A stretch of DNA of 64,000 bases from an uncultured Clostridium sp. (GCA_946404215.1 CAMJCT010000008.1:1-64000), one strand, 5' to 3'; numbered from the stretch's first letter, positions 19,435-30,189 are shown. Translations and numbers: made by a program. The notes: generated by a model from the sequence alone, not told the origin.

Positions 19435-20448
19435 ATGAATAAAAAAAGAATATTAACAGGAGATAGACCTACAGGAAAATTACATATAGGGCATTATTTT
19501 GGTTCGTTAAAGAAAAGGGTAGAAATGCAAGAAAGTGGAGAGTACGAGCCATATATATTAATAGCAGATGTACAAGCATTAACAGATAATTTTAATAATC
19601 CAGAAAAAGTGAGAAAAAATGTTAGAGAAGTAGCAATGGATTACTTATCAGTTGGAATAGATCCTAATAAAACAACAATTTATATACAATCCATGATACC
19701 AGAAGTAGCAGAACTTACAGTTTTCTATTCGAATTTAGTAACTATATCAAGATTACAAAGGAATCCTACAGTAAAAACTGAAATAGCGCAAAAAAAGGAA
19801 CTATTTGGAGAAAGTGTAACATATGGATTTTTAGGATATCCTGTAAGCCAAGCAGCAGATATAACAGCATTTGAAGGAGAGCTTGTTCCAGTTGGTGAAG
19901 ACCAATTACCATTAATTGAGCAAGCAAGAGAAATAGTTAGAAAGTTTAATAGCATTTATGGAGAAGTTTTAGTAGAACCAGAAGCAGTACTATCTAGTGA
20001 AAAGAGAATAAAAGGACTAGATGGTAACGAAAAAATGGGAAAATCTTTAGGCAATGCTATATATTTATCGGATAGTGAAGAAGAAATAACGAAAAAAGTA
20101 ATGAGTGCAGTAACAGATCCTAATAGAATAAAAAAAGACGATTTAGGAAATCCTGAGGTATGCATGGTAGCATATTATCATAATTTATTTAGTTCAAAAG
20201 AAGAAGTAAAAACCATTTGTGAAGAGTGTAAAGCTGGAAAACGAGGATGTGTGGCATGTAAAAAACAATTAGCAGCAAATATAATTGAAGAATTAAGACC
20301 AATAAGGGAAAAAAGAAAATACTACGAAGAACATCCAGAAGAAGTAGATAAAATACTAATAGAAGGAACTACAAAAGCCCAAAAGGTAGCAAAGGAAACA
20401 ATGAAAAAAGTTAAAGAAGCAATGAAGCTAAACTATTTTGATAAATAA
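19435..20448 (+). CDS. trpS: Tryptophanyl-tRNA synthetase
   Basis: A 337-residue class I synthetase charging tRNA-Trp. It has the HIGH signature (GKLHIGHYFGSL) and a KMGKS variant of the KMSKS loop (GNEKMGKSLGNAIYL), plus an unusual cysteine cluster near the C-terminus (CEECKAGKRGCVACKKQL) that could bind zinc. The start at 19435 is favoured over 19423 by spacing from AAAAAGGA. Length is normal for the family. Confidence 0.93.
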   Translation: MNKKRILTGDRPTGKLHIGHYFGSLKKRVEMQESGEYEPYILIADVQALTDNFNNPEKVRKNVREVAMDYLSVGIDPNKTTIYIQSMIPEVAELTVFYSNLVTISRLQRNPTVKTEIAQKKELFGESVTYGFLGYPVSQAADITAFEGELVPVGEDQLPLIEQAREIVRKFNSIYGEVLVEPEAVLSSEKRIKGLDGNEKMGKSLGNAIYLSDSEEEITKKVMSAVTDPNRIKKDDLGNPEVCMVAYYHNLFSSKEEVKTICEECKAGKRGCVACKKQLAANIIEELRPIREKRKYYEEHPEEVDKILIEGTTKAQKVAKETMKKVKEAMKLNYFDK

Positions 20449-20488
20449 AAATTCAACCTATTTTCTCGTTGGTTGAAAGGGAGGAAGT

Positions 20489-21765
<1,277 letters not shown>

Positions 21766-21800
21766 TGTGTCAAAGGGATTATTATAATCCTTTTGACATA
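21766..21800. terminator. Bidirectional terminator between convergent obgE and rimI
   Basis: TGTCAAAGGGATTAT pairs with ATAATCCTTTTGACA. It overlaps the rimI stop codon and sits 2 bases after the obgE stop, so it can serve both strands. Confidence 0.65.
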
Positions 21801-22217
21801 ATAATTGCATTGTTATCATTATAATAATTTTTTCTCATACCGATTTCATGAAAGCCGAATTTTTTATATAGATTAATTGCTACAGTATTTGACTCGTTAA
21901 CTTCTAGAGAAATAGATTTTAAATTTAGATTTGTACATAAAGTGATTAAACTTTTCAAAAGTAAGGTTCCGAATGCCTTGTTTACGAAAAGTTTTTTTTG
22001 TTACTATATTCATAATATCAGCTTCATCTAATATAATTTTTATACCAGCAAACCCAACAATTTTTTTATCTATTTTTGCTACTAAATATTTTGAGTTACT
22101 GCTTTGTAATTCTTCCTTTAGAATATCAAAATTCCAAAAATTATCATAGTCTTCGGAAAGATGGTCTTTTATAATTTCTAAATCTTCTAAATTCATTGTT
22201 TCAATTTCTGTATTCAT
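21782..22217 (-). CDS. rimI: Ribosomal-protein-alanine acetyltransferase RimI-like, needs one CGG +1 shift
   Basis: A GNAT-fold N-acetyltransferase of the RimI type. Without a shift the frame leaves the family immediately after RKQGI. Skipping the C of CGG (21971 on the minus strand) continues as GTLLLKSLI and later LEVNESNTVAINLYKKFGF, a textbook GNAT motif A and C-terminus, for 144 residues in total. The glycine is part of the acetyl-CoA pyrophosphate loop (R/Q-x-x-G-x-G). ATG 22217 follows GAAAGGA; an upstream in-frame ATG overlaps tsaB. It lies in the tsaE-tsaB-rimI cluster, an arrangement common in Firmicutes. Confidence 0.88.
21969..21971 (-). other. In-frame CGG +1 shift site 3 (rimI, minus strand)
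   Basis: On the minus strand GGC ATT CGG AAC becomes ATT C GGA ACC TTA. The codon begins 82 codons after the ATG and lies exactly in frame. It shows that the extra base follows the gene's sense strand. Confidence 0.9.
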
Positions 22218-22252
22218 AAAAAAATAACAATCCTTTCTTAAAAATAATAGCA

Positions 22253-23008
22253 TTATTTAATATTACCATTTTCTAATTGCATTTGAGCTTGGGGCTTTTT
22301 TAAATATATAGGTAAAATTTCTTTATCCAAAAATAATCCATTTGTATATTTATCAAAAGCACAAATGCCTAAATTATAAGAATTTAAAAAGTCTAAATAT
22401 TCATCTGAAATTTTTGAAAATTCAAAAAATTCTTTTATTTGATTTTTAAAGGTTTTAGAGCCGTCTCCAACAAAAGTTATATTATATTTTTCAAAATTAT
22501 CACCTAAATAGCTTTGTAAAATAAATATACAAGTGTCTATACTGCTACATTCAGGAGTTATTAAACTTTCAAGATAATCACCTTTTATTTTATATAAAGC
22601 AAAATAGCAGTTATTATTTTTACAATCCAAAATACTGCAAATTAAATTAGATTTATTTGCATCAAAGTAACAGTTATTTTGAGATTTGTTTTTTAATAAT
22701 ATATTATATGCTAAAGATTCCAAAGAACTAATTCCTATACATGGAATATTTAAGCTATCTTGAAATGCTTTGCTACTTGCAACTCCAATTCTAATTCCAG
22801 TAAAAGAGCCAGGCCCTATATTGCAAGCAATTAAATCTATATTTTTTAAAGATAGATTGGTTTTATCAAAAGCTGTTTTTATCATTGGCATTAATTTTTC
22901 AGAATGTGTCTTTCCTGTATTATTATCTAGTTTAATTAGTAAATTTGAATTTTCTAAAATTGAGACACCACAGATATCACTTGAAGTGTCAATACATAAG
23001 ATTTTCAT
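22253..23008 (-). CDS. tsaB: tRNA threonylcarbamoyladenosine biosynthesis protein TsaB
   Basis: A 251-residue ASKHA-fold protein, partner of TsaD/TsaE in making t6A37 on ANN-decoding tRNAs. It starts MKILCIDTSSDICGVSIL and has the family motif GPGSFTGIRIG (about 69-79) and KTHSEKLMPMI. The C-terminal half is rather diverged. It lies between tsaE (46 bases upstream) and rimI (downstream), all on the minus strand. Unlike its neighbours it contains no in-frame CGG. Confidence 0.9.
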   Translation of the reverse strand: MKILCIDTSSDICGVSILENSNLLIKLDNNTGKTHSEKLMPMIKTAFDKTNLSLKNIDLIACNIGPGSFTGIRIGVASSKAFQDSLNIPCIGISSLESLAYNILLKNKSQNNCYFDANKSNLICSILDCKNNNCYFALYKIKGDYLESLITPECSSIDTCIFILQSYLGDNFEKYNITFVGDGSKTFKNQIKEFFEFSKISDEYLDFLNSYNLGICAFDKYTNGLFLDKEILPIYLKKPQAQMQLENGNIK

Positions 23009-23054
23009 CTACAACCTCCATATATTAGATGATGTTTTAAACACCAAAATTTTT

Positions 23055-23538
23055 TTAGTGTTTAATATTTTCCAAAATACTGTTATTAAAAAGCTTATCA
23101 AACTTTGAACCATGAGTTCTTATTTCGAATAATCTTTTATTTTCGTTTTTTTCATCTTTCTTAATTTTTATTTCTATATATTCATTAGGTAAAGCATCTA
23201 AAATAAGTTCACCCCATTCGATTAAGCAAATTCCACTTTCAAAATATTCTTCTCCTCCAATTTCATAAAATTCAGAAGAATCTTCTAAACGATAAACATC
23301 AAAGTGATAAATGTTTATTTTATCTGTTTTATATTCATTAACTATTGTGAACGTTGGACTTGATATTTCATTTTCTAATCCGAAAATAGGTTAAAAATCC
23401 CTCTGTAAACTTAGTTTTTCCAGCGCCTAAATCACCAGATAAAATTACTATATCTTTTTTATTTAATTTTGATGCTAAATATTTCCCTAAATTAATAGTA
23501 TCTTTAGTACTATTTGACGTAAATTCAAAATAATTCAT
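23055..23538 (-). CDS. tsaE: tRNA threonylcarbamoyladenosine biosynthesis ATPase TsaE, needs one CGG +1 shift
   Basis: The essential P-loop ATPase of t6A synthesis. Starting at ATG 23538 (GGAG upstream) the frame reads through the Walker A GDLGAGKT to FLTYF, then meets CGG at 23382-23380 and stops four codons later. With a +1 shift it continues GLENEISSPTFTIVNEY, HFDVYRLED, and the conserved LIEWGE block, giving a family-length 160-residue protein. The glycine is conserved before the SPTF motif. An uninterrupted TsaE cannot be found in any single frame. Confidence 0.88.
23380..23382 (-). other. In-frame CGG +1 shift site 4 (tsaE, minus strand)
   Basis: Minus strand: TAT TTT CGG ATT AGA AAA TGA in the zero frame; TTT C GGA TTA GAA AAT in the restored frame. 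It begins 52 codons after the start. Confidence 0.9.
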
Positions 23539-23646
23539 ACGAATCTCCTTTGGGTGTTTTTCAATCTGTTAACTTAAGGCAAGTTAAACTGAACCGAAAG
23601 TTGTAACAATTATAATATAAAAAATTAAAAAATTCAATTAAAAACC

Positions 23647-23675
23647 TTGATAAATTATAATTCATGTAATATAAT
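23647..23675 (+). promoter_or_regulatory. Probable mreB promoter
   Basis: TTGATA at 23647, 17-base spacer, TATAAT at 23670. It is about 50 bases before the mreB start, in the divergent region with tsaE, and is followed by GTAACAAAATTGTAACAATT direct repeats. Confidence 0.65.
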
Positions 23676-23725
23676 TGTAACAAAATTGTAACAATTATAT
23701 TGAGCTGATGGAAAGGAAGAATAGA

Positions 23726-24736
23726 ATGTTTAAATTTGATTTTGGTCAAGATATTGGTATAGATTTAGGAACAGCAACTGTAATTGCATATGTAAAAGGG
23801 AAAGGAATTGTCTTAAGAGAACCATCAGTTGTAGCGGTTGATAATAATAATGGAGAAGTATTGGCTGTAGGGCAAGAGGCAAGAAGAATGCTTGGTAGAA
23901 CACCAGGAAATATAGTAGCTACAAGACCATTGAGAGATGGAGTTATATCTGACTATACAGTAACTGAAAAAATGTTAAAACATTTTATTAATAAAGTTTG
24001 TGGAAAATTCATATTTGCTCCAAGAATAATGATATGTATACCTTCTCGTGTTACAGAAGTAGAAAAGAAAGCTGTAATAGATGCTGCATCACAAGCAGGA
24101 GCAAGAAAGGTATATTTAATAGAAGAACCTATTGCGGCTGCTATTGGTGCTGGAATAGATATATCTAAGCCATGTGGAAATATGGTTGTAGATATTGGAG
24201 GAGGAACAACAGATATAGCTGTAATATCATTAGGTGGATCTGTTGTAAGTACATCATTAAAAGTTGCAGGAGATAAGTTTGATGAATACATTGTAAAATA
24301 TATAAAGAAGAAACACAACATAATGATAGGTGAAAGAACGGCAGAAGACTTAAAGGTAAATATAGGCTGCGTATTTCCTAAAATACAAGATACAGAAATG
24401 GATGTAAGAGGTAGAGATTTAATTACTGGGTTACCGACAACAATTACTATTCATTCTAGTGAAATGTTGGAAGCATTAATAGAACCAGCAATGATGATAG
24501 TTGATAGTGTACATTCGGTATTAGAAAAGACTCCTCCAGAGCTTGCAGCAGATATAAGTGATAAAGGTATATATATGACAGGGGGAGGATGTTTACTTGA
24601 TGGATTAGACAAGCTTTTACAGGAAAAGACAGGAATAAATGTAATGATTGCTCAAGATACAGTTTCTTGTGTAGCATTAGGAACAGGAAAAGCTCTAGAC
24701 AATTTAGATTTATTAGAAGGAAAAACTAGAAAATGA
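23726..24736 (+). CDS. mreB: Rod-shape-determining protein MreB/Mbl
   Basis: A 336-residue bacterial actin that forms membrane-associated filaments guiding peptidoglycan synthesis. The ATP-binding phosphate motifs are clear: GIDLGTATVIAY, VDIGGGTTDIAVISLGG and GIYMTGGGCLLDGL. I chose ATG 23726 since GGAAAGGAAG precedes it and the protein then starts MFKFDFGQDIGIDLG like other MreB proteins. MreB and Mbl cannot be separated by eye. The stop overlaps the start of mtaB (ATGA). Confidence 0.93.
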   Translation: MFKFDFGQDIGIDLGTATVIAYVKGKGIVLREPSVVAVDNNNGEVLAVGQEARRMLGRTPGNIVATRPLRDGVISDYTVTEKMLKHFINKVCGKFIFAPRIMICIPSRVTEVEKKAVIDAASQAGARKVYLIEEPIAAAIGAGIDISKPCGNMVVDIGGGTTDIAVISLGGSVVSTSLKVAGDKFDEYIVKYIKKKHNIMIGERTAEDLKVNIGCVFPKIQDTEMDVRGRDLITGLPTTITIHSSEMLEALIEPAMMIVDSVHSVLEKTPPELAADISDKGIYMTGGGCLLDGLDKLLQEKTGINVMIAQDTVSCVALGTGKALDNLDLLEGKTRK

Positions 24737-26037
24737 AAAAAGTAGCGTTTATAACACTTGGTTGCAAAGTAAACCAATATGAAACAAATGCCATGATACA
24801 AGAATTTATAAAAAATGGTTATGAAATTGTTGAAAGCAATCAAAAAGCAGATATATATGTAATAAATACATGTACAGTTACTAATATGTCAGATAGGAAA
24901 TCTAGGCAAATGTTGCGAAGGGCAAAAGAATTGAATAAAGATTCATTGGTAATTGCTTGTGGATGTTATATACAAGTTGCAAAGGAAGAGGCTAAAAAAA
25001 TAGAAGAAATTGATTTGCTATTGGGAAACAATGAAAAAAATAAAATAATAGAATATATAGAAGAATATCTAGAAGAAAACAAAAAGCAGGTTTTAGTTGA
25101 AGATGTAATGAAACAAAGAGAATTTTTGAATTTTGGAGATATTACATATACAGATAAGACAAGGGCTGTTATAAAAGTACAAGATGGGTGTGATAGATTT
25201 TGTTCTTATTGTATTATTCCATATGCGAGAGGAAGAGTAAGAAGCAGAGAACCTAAAAGTATTGTTTCAGAAATTAACAAAATAGCTAATAAGGGAATAA
25301 AAGAAGTAGTAATAACAGGTATTCATATAGCATCTTATGGCAAAGATTTTGAAGAAGAATATAAATTAATAGATTTATTAGAAGAAATAAATAAAATTGA
25401 AGGTATAGAAAGAATAAGATTGGGATCAATAGAACCACTTATTATAACTGAAGAATTTGTAACAAGGTTATCGAAATTACAAAAAATTTGTCACCATTTT
25501 CATTTATCTTTGCAAAGTGGTTGTAATGAGACATTAAAAAGGATGAATAGGAGATATACAGTAGAAGATTTTGAAGAAATAGTAAAAAGACTTAGAAAGT
25601 ATTATGAAGATGTAATTCTTACAACTGATATTATAGTTGGATTTCCTCAAGAGACAGAAGAAGAATATAAAAAGACATATAATTTTTTAGAAAAAATTAA
25701 ATTTTACAAAATGCATGTTTTTAAATATTCACCAAGAAATGGAACTAAAGCTTCAATGATGAGTGGTCAGATAGATGGAAAAATAAAAGAGCAAAGAAGT
25801 CAACAATTAATAAAATTATCTAATAAAGAGCAAAAAGAATATAATAAAAGCTATATTGGAAAAGAAGTAGAAGTTTTGTTTGAAGAAGAAAAAAATGGAT
25901 ATTATAAAGGGCATACAAAGAACTACATACCTATATTATGCAAGAGTGATAAAAAATTGGAAAACAAATTGGTCAAGGTAAGATGTATAGATTTATTAGA
26001 TGAAAGTATAATAGCCGAAACAACAAATGTAATATAA
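24733..26037 (+). CDS. mtaB: tRNA t6A37 methylthiotransferase
   Basis: A 434-residue radical SAM enzyme that adds a methylthio group to t6A37 of tRNA, downstream of the TsaBE pathway encoded next door. It has the N-terminal UPF0004 domain (FITLGCKVNQYET, with Cys residues at CTVTN and ACGCY), the radical SAM Cys-x3-Cys-x2-Cys (CDRFCSYC) and a C-terminal TRAM-like domain. It overlaps mreB by four bases, implying translational coupling. Confidence 0.93.
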   Translation: MKKVAFITLGCKVNQYETNAMIQEFIKNGYEIVESNQKADIYVINTCTVTNMSDRKSRQMLRRAKELNKDSLVIACGCYIQVAKEEAKKIEEIDLLLGNNEKNKIIEYIEEYLEENKKQVLVEDVMKQREFLNFGDITYTDKTRAVIKVQDGCDRFCSYCIIPYARGRVRSREPKSIVSEINKIANKGIKEVVITGIHIASYGKDFEEEYKLIDLLEEINKIEGIERIRLGSIEPLIITEEFVTRLSKLQKICHHFHLSLQSGCNETLKRMNRRYTVEDFEEIVKRLRKYYEDVILTTDIIVGFPQETEEEYKKTYNFLEKIKFYKMHVFKYSPRNGTKASMMSGQIDGKIKEQRSQQLIKLSNKEQKEYNKSYIGKEVEVLFEEEKNGYYKGHTKNYIPILCKSDKKLENKLVKVRCIDLLDESIIAETTNVI

Positions 26038-26086
26038 TTGTAATATGTATGTAACTAATATTTAATAATTTTACAACAAAAAAAGC

Positions 26087-26115
26087 TTGATAAAATAAAA
26101 AAAATATAGTATAAA
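26087..26115 (+). promoter_or_regulatory. Probable promoter for small protein gene
   Basis: TTGATA at 26087, 17-base spacer, TATAAA at 26110, followed by a near-perfect AAAGGAGG ribosome binding site. It indicates a separately expressed gene. Confidence 0.6.
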
Positions 26116-26157
26116 TATATTGAAGTTTAAAATAAAACTACAAAGGAGGAAATAAAA

Positions 26158-26475
26158 GTGGCAGATTTAGGGGAAGAAAATAAAGTAACAGGAGTTTTTG
26201 GAAGTGTAGAACTTGGAGGAACTACTATGGGGCAACAAGAAGCTGGAACAATAAGAAATGCAAAAAGTAATTTACCTGTTAAAGCAGGTTTTTGGACTCG
26301 TTTTAAAGCTTTTTGGTTACAAGATATAGATTGGAATAAAAATATAGAAGTTGAATTAACTCCATATCAACAAAAAGTTGAAGACGAAATAAATGAATTT
26401 TTACATCAAGATATAACATTAGAAAAAGTTCATGACTTTTTATTCCAAGAAGTTACTTTCGGTAGAAAAAAATAG
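26158..26475 (+). CDS. Unrecognised 105-residue protein
   Basis: A GTG start follows a very strong AAAGGAGG site. The first 40 residues are glycine-rich and look flexible (TGVFGSVELGGTTMGQQ); the rest contains LTPYQQKVEDEINEFLHQDI and KVHDFLFQEVTFGRKK, an amphipathic helical segment. No signal peptide or membrane helix. It has its own promoter and terminator, and the strong ribosome binding site suggests an abundant protein. I do not recognise the family. Confidence 0.75.
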   Translation: MADLGEENKVTGVFGSVELGGTTMGQQEAGTIRNAKSNLPVKAGFWTRFKAFWLQDIDWNKNIEVELTPYQQKVEDEINEFLHQDITLEKVHDFLFQEVTFGRKK

Positions 26476-26522
26476 AAAATGTCTTTTGGTAGATATTGTA
26501 TGAAATTTTTATGAATTTACAA

Positions 26523-26564
26523 AAAAGTATAGCAAGATTATTTTAATTGTGCTATACTTTTTTT
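26523..26564 (+). terminator. Rho-independent terminator
   Basis: AAAAGTATAGCA pairs with TGCTATACTTTT and ends in a run of T. It isolates the small protein gene from radA. Confidence 0.8.
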
Positions 26565-26612
26565 GTTGATTATGAAGATATAGATAAAGTAATAAATCTG
26601 AGGGGGAATTAG

Positions 26613-27984
26613 ATGCCTAAGAATAAAACTATATTTGTATGTAATGAATGTGGAAATGAGTCTGCAAAGTGGCTTGGTAGATGTCCAGCATGTAATAGCT
26701 GGAATAGTTTTTATGAGCAAAGAATCACTCAAAATAAAAATACGTCCTTAAAGGCTAAAGATTCAATGACTAATGTTCCTCAAAAACTAAACTCATATGA
26801 AGCAAAAAAAGCAATAAGGACTATGACGGGATTTTGTGAATTAGATAGAGTTTTAGGTGGAGGACTTGTAAAGGGTTCATTGGTATTGTTGCGGAGGAGA
26901 GCCAGGTATTGGAAAGTCAACATTGATTCTTCAAATTTGTGATAAAATCCAAGGAGAAGGAAAAGTTTTATATGTTTCGGGAGAGGAATCTGCCGAACAA
27001 ATAAAGATGAGAGCAGATAGACTTGGAATAAATAATGAAGATATTCTTTTTTTAGGAGAAACAGATATAGATGTGGTAAACCAAGCTATTATAGATATAA
27101 ATCCTAAATTGGTTATTATAGATTCAATACAAACTATGTATTCAGAAGAAATAACAGCAGCTGCTGGAAGTGTAAGCCAGGTAAGAGAAATTACTTCACA
27201 AGTTATGAGAGTATGTAAATCTAGAGCTATAACAACCATAATAATAGGACATGTAACAAAAGAGGGGAATATAGCAGGACCAAGAGTATTGGAGCACATG
27301 GTAGATACGGTTTTATACCTTGAAGGTGAAAGATATTTTTCATATAGAATTTTAAGAGGAGTAAAAAACAGATTTGGATCAACTAATGAAATAGGTATGT
27401 TTGAAATGAAGGAAGAAGGAATGTGTGAAATTACAAATCCGTCAGATATACTTATTTCTGAAAGAGAAGAGAATTCTTCAGGAACATGTATTATATCAAG
27501 TATGGAAGGAACTAGACCAATTCTTGTAGAATTGCAGGCGCTAACTTCACAAACTGTATATGGAATACCGAAAAGAACTGCAAATGGATTTGATTATAAT
27601 AGATTAGCGTTATTAATTGCAGTTCTAGAAAAAAAAGCAGGTATGGCATTGGGAAACCAAGATGTATACTTAAATGTCGCAGGAGGTTTGAAATTAAATG
27701 AACCATCTATAGACTTAGGAGTAATAATGGTTGTGGCTTCAAGCTATAAAGATAAAGCTATTCCTAAGAATATGGTAATAATGGGAGAAGTGGGCTTAAC
27801 TGGAGAAGTTAGAAGAATTAACTTTATTGAAAAAAGAATAAAAGAAGCAGAAAAATTGGGCTTTAAAACATGTATTATACCAGAAAGTAATAAAAAGGAC
27901 TTGAAAGATATATATCAATTAGATATAATAGCTGTTAAAGACGTAAAAGAGGCGATAAGAAAAATTTTTATGAGAGGAGAATAA
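26613..27984 (+). CDS. radA: DNA repair protein RadA, needs one CGG +1 shift
   Basis: A RecA-like branch-migration ATPase in recombination repair. The N-terminal zinc finger (CNECGNES...CPACNSW) and start ATG 26613 are clear. At 26892 an in-frame CGG falls at the Walker A entrance; a +1 shift gives LLGGEPGIGKST and the remaining 363 residues, including the KNRFGS motif and Lon-like C-terminal domain, for a normal 456 residues. Without the shift translation stops at 26940, before the Walker A. disA follows 3 bases later, a known Firmicute pairing. Confidence 0.9.
26892..26894 (+). other. In-frame CGG +1 shift site 5 (radA)
   Basis: Zero frame TTG TTG CGG AGG AGA GCC; shifted frame TTG TTG C GGA GGA GAG CCA GGT restores the Walker A loop. 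It begins exactly 93 codons after the start. Confidence 0.9.
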
Positions 27985-27986
27985 TT

Positions 27987-29066
27987 TTGAGAAAAGGAAA
28001 AGAAGATAATGTAACAGCAATTCTAAAATTAATTGCTCCAGGTACGCCAATAAGAGATGGGTTAGAGAATATTTTAAGGGCTAAAACGGGTGCATTGCTT
28101 TTAATAACTGATAATAGTCAAGTATTAAAAGAAGTTGTAGATGGTGGATTTACAATAAATGAAGAATATAGTTCTGCAAAATTATATGAGCTTGCAAAAA
28201 TGGATGGAGCTATTGTACTTAGTGGTGATTTGAAAAAAATATTATATGCAAATGCGCAATTAATACCATCATATGAAATACCAACTGTAGAAACTGGTAC
28301 TAGGCATAGAACGGCAGAAAGGACTGCAAAGCAAACAGGAGAATTGGTTATAAGTATTTCACAAAGAAGAAGTATTATTACAGTTTTTAAAGGAAATGAT
28401 AGATATATTCTTGAAGATACAGAAGCAGTATTAAATAAGGCTAATCAAGCAATACAAACGCTTGAAAGATATAAAAAAGTATTTGATAATAAATTAAACA
28501 TCTTGAATGAATACGAATTTAATGATATAGTTACACTACAAAATGTTTTAGTTGCTATACAGCGTGCAGAAATGGTTATGAGAATAGTAGAAGAGATACA
28601 AAGACAAATTTATGAATTAGGTAGTGATGGAAGGCTAGTAAATATGCAACTTGAAGAACTAGTAGGTGGATTAGAAAAGGAAGAGATTCTAATTATAAAA
28701 GATTATATGGTTCCTAGCAAAAAGAAAAAAAATGCTGAAACAATAATTCGAAATTTAGAGGAATTGCCATATGAAGAGCTATCTCAAGAATCTGTAATTG
28801 CCAAATTACTAGGATATGAAACATTTGACAATTATGACGAAATAGGTGTATATACAAAGGGATATAGAATATTAAGTAAGGTTCCAAGGATGCCTTCTAA
28901 TATTGTAGAAAATTTAATAGATTCATATAAATCATTTCAACATATTCTAGCAGCAGATATAGAAAGTTTAGACGAAGTAGAAGGAATAGGAGAAGTAAGA
29001 GCAAGAACTATAAAACAATCATTAAGGAGAATGCAAGAGCAATTTGTATTTGAGAATTTAATTTAA
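27987..29066 (+). CDS. disA: Diadenylate cyclase / DNA integrity scanning protein DisA
   Basis: A 359-residue protein that makes cyclic di-AMP while scanning DNA. The DAC domain motifs DGA (KMDGAIVLSG) and RHR (TGTRHRTAERTAKQTGE) are intact, followed by a helical linker and a C-terminal helix-hairpin-helix (EVEGIGEVRARTIKQSL). It starts with TTG at 27987 after AGAGGAG at the end of radA. Co-transcription with radA links c-di-AMP signalling to repair. It contains no in-frame CGG. Confidence 0.94.
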   Translation: MRKGKEDNVTAILKLIAPGTPIRDGLENILRAKTGALLLITDNSQVLKEVVDGGFTINEEYSSAKLYELAKMDGAIVLSGDLKKILYANAQLIPSYEIPTVETGTRHRTAERTAKQTGELVISISQRRSIITVFKGNDRYILEDTEAVLNKANQAIQTLERYKKVFDNKLNILNEYEFNDIVTLQNVLVAIQRAEMVMRIVEEIQRQIYELGSDGRLVNMQLEELVGGLEKEEILIIKDYMVPSKKKKNAETIIRNLEELPYEELSQESVIAKLLGYETFDNYDEIGVYTKGYRILSKVPRMPSNIVENLIDSYKSFQHILAADIESLDEVEGIGEVRARTIKQSLRRMQEQFVFENLI

Positions 29067-29107
29067 ATTAATTATAAAAAATAAGAAACTGAAAGGAATG
29101 TTTAAAA

Positions 29108-29899
29108 ATGGAAAAAACAAAAAATATTTTATGGATAATAGCTTTAATTTTGGTAATAGTATTAATAGGAGTAGTTGTATTTGGATATTATAAAAAAGCC
29201 ACTATAAAAGTTGAAAATCCTATAGCTACAATGGAGGTTGAAAATTTTGGAACAATAAAAATTGAATTATATCCAGAATTAGCACCACAGACTGTAAGTA
29301 ATTTTATTACCCTTGCTAATAGAGGATATTATGATGGATTGACATTTCACAGAATAATAAAAGATTTTATGATACAAGGAGGAGACAAGGAAGGAACTGG
29401 ACAAGGTTCAGCGACTCTAAAGGATTTAAAAGATGATGGGGAGGAAACTGCGTATTCAATAAAAGGTGAATTTGTCTCAAATGGTGTAAACAACAAATTG
29501 AAGTTTGATGAAGGTGTATTAGGGTTAGCTAGGAGCGATTATACTTCATATTCTTCTTCACTAAAAGAACAATCTTTTAATTCTGGAAGTTCACAGTTTT
29601 TTATAGTAACAAAGAGTACACCAACTTTGAATGGTTATTATGCAGCTTTTGGAAAAGTAATTGAAGGAATGGATATTGTACATAAAATAGAAGAAGTAGA
29701 AGTTAAAGCAGCAGATAATTCAGAAGAAAGCGAAAATGGAGAAGTTAGTACACCAGTAAATCCACCCAAAATTACATCTATAAAGGTCGAAACATATGGA
29801 AATGATTATGGATTGCCAGAAACATTAGAGCCATTTAACTATATGAATTGGCTATATAAGCAATATGGAATTGACCCAAGTTCATTAAGTAGTAACTAA
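29108..29899 (+). CDS. Membrane-anchored cyclophilin-type peptidyl-prolyl isomerase
   Basis: A 263-residue protein with one N-terminal membrane helix (about residues 8-27) and a cyclophilin domain facing outward (about 40-225). Family signature: FHRIIKDFMIQGGD and NSGSSQFFIV. It should speed proline isomerisation in exported proteins. A C-terminal tail of about 35 residues is unassigned. AAAGGAATG precedes the ATG. Confidence 0.9.
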   Translation: MEKTKNILWIIALILVIVLIGVVVFGYYKKATIKVENPIATMEVENFGTIKIELYPELAPQTVSNFITLANRGYYDGLTFHRIIKDFMIQGGDKEGTGQGSATLKDLKDDGEETAYSIKGEFVSNGVNNKLKFDEGVLGLARSDYTSYSSSLKEQSFNSGSSQFFIVTKSTPTLNGYYAAFGKVIEGMDIVHKIEEVEVKAADNSEESENGEVSTPVNPPKITSIKVETYGNDYGLPETLEPFNYMNWLYKQYGIDPSSLSSN

Positions 29900-30005
29900 C
29901 AGTAACCAATAAAATAAAAAAAATGATGAAATAGGTTGACAAATTAGGTAGAGATGGGGTAAAATATTAAATGTGTTCATTAGCAAAAGTTAGGAATACA
30001 TTGAT

Positions 30006-30083
30006 GGTGGATGTGGCGTAGCTGGTTAACGCGCCAGTTTGTGGCACTGGAGACCGTGGGTTCGAGTCCCATCTTCCACCCCA
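30006..30083 (+). tRNA. tRNA-His (GTG)
   Basis: A cloverleaf can be drawn with anticodon GTG in the loop TTTGTGGCA and TTCGAGTCC in the T arm. G at 30006 is the extra 5' G typical of tRNA-His, pairing with C73, and CCA is encoded at 30081-30083. One T-T mismatch is visible in the acceptor stem. Confidence 0.95.
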
Positions 30084-30110
30084 TTTATATTTATTGGTTG
30101 AATTAAATAT

Positions 30111-30185
30111 TGGGCTGTAGCCAAGCGGTAAGGCACCAGACTTTGACTCTGGCATGCGCTAGTTCGAATCTAGCCAGCCCAGCCA
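30111..30185 (+). tRNA. tRNA-Gln (TTG)
   Basis: Acceptor TGGGCTG pairs with CAGCCCA, the anticodon is TTG (ACTTTGACT), the T loop is TTCGAATC, and CCA is encoded. It lies 27 bases after tRNA-His and is probably co-transcribed. Confidence 0.95.
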
Positions 30186-30189
30186 ATAA

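Noticed and set aside
20449..20488. TTCAACC/GGTTGAA hairpin before obgE as a terminator
   Set aside because: The stem is followed by the ribosome binding site rather than a T-run; at most a weak leader structure, so it is not listed as a feature.
22770..23108. Plus-strand frame antisense to tsaB
   Set aside because: It lies opposite a clear TsaB with the GPGSFTGIRIG motif and has no ribosome binding site.
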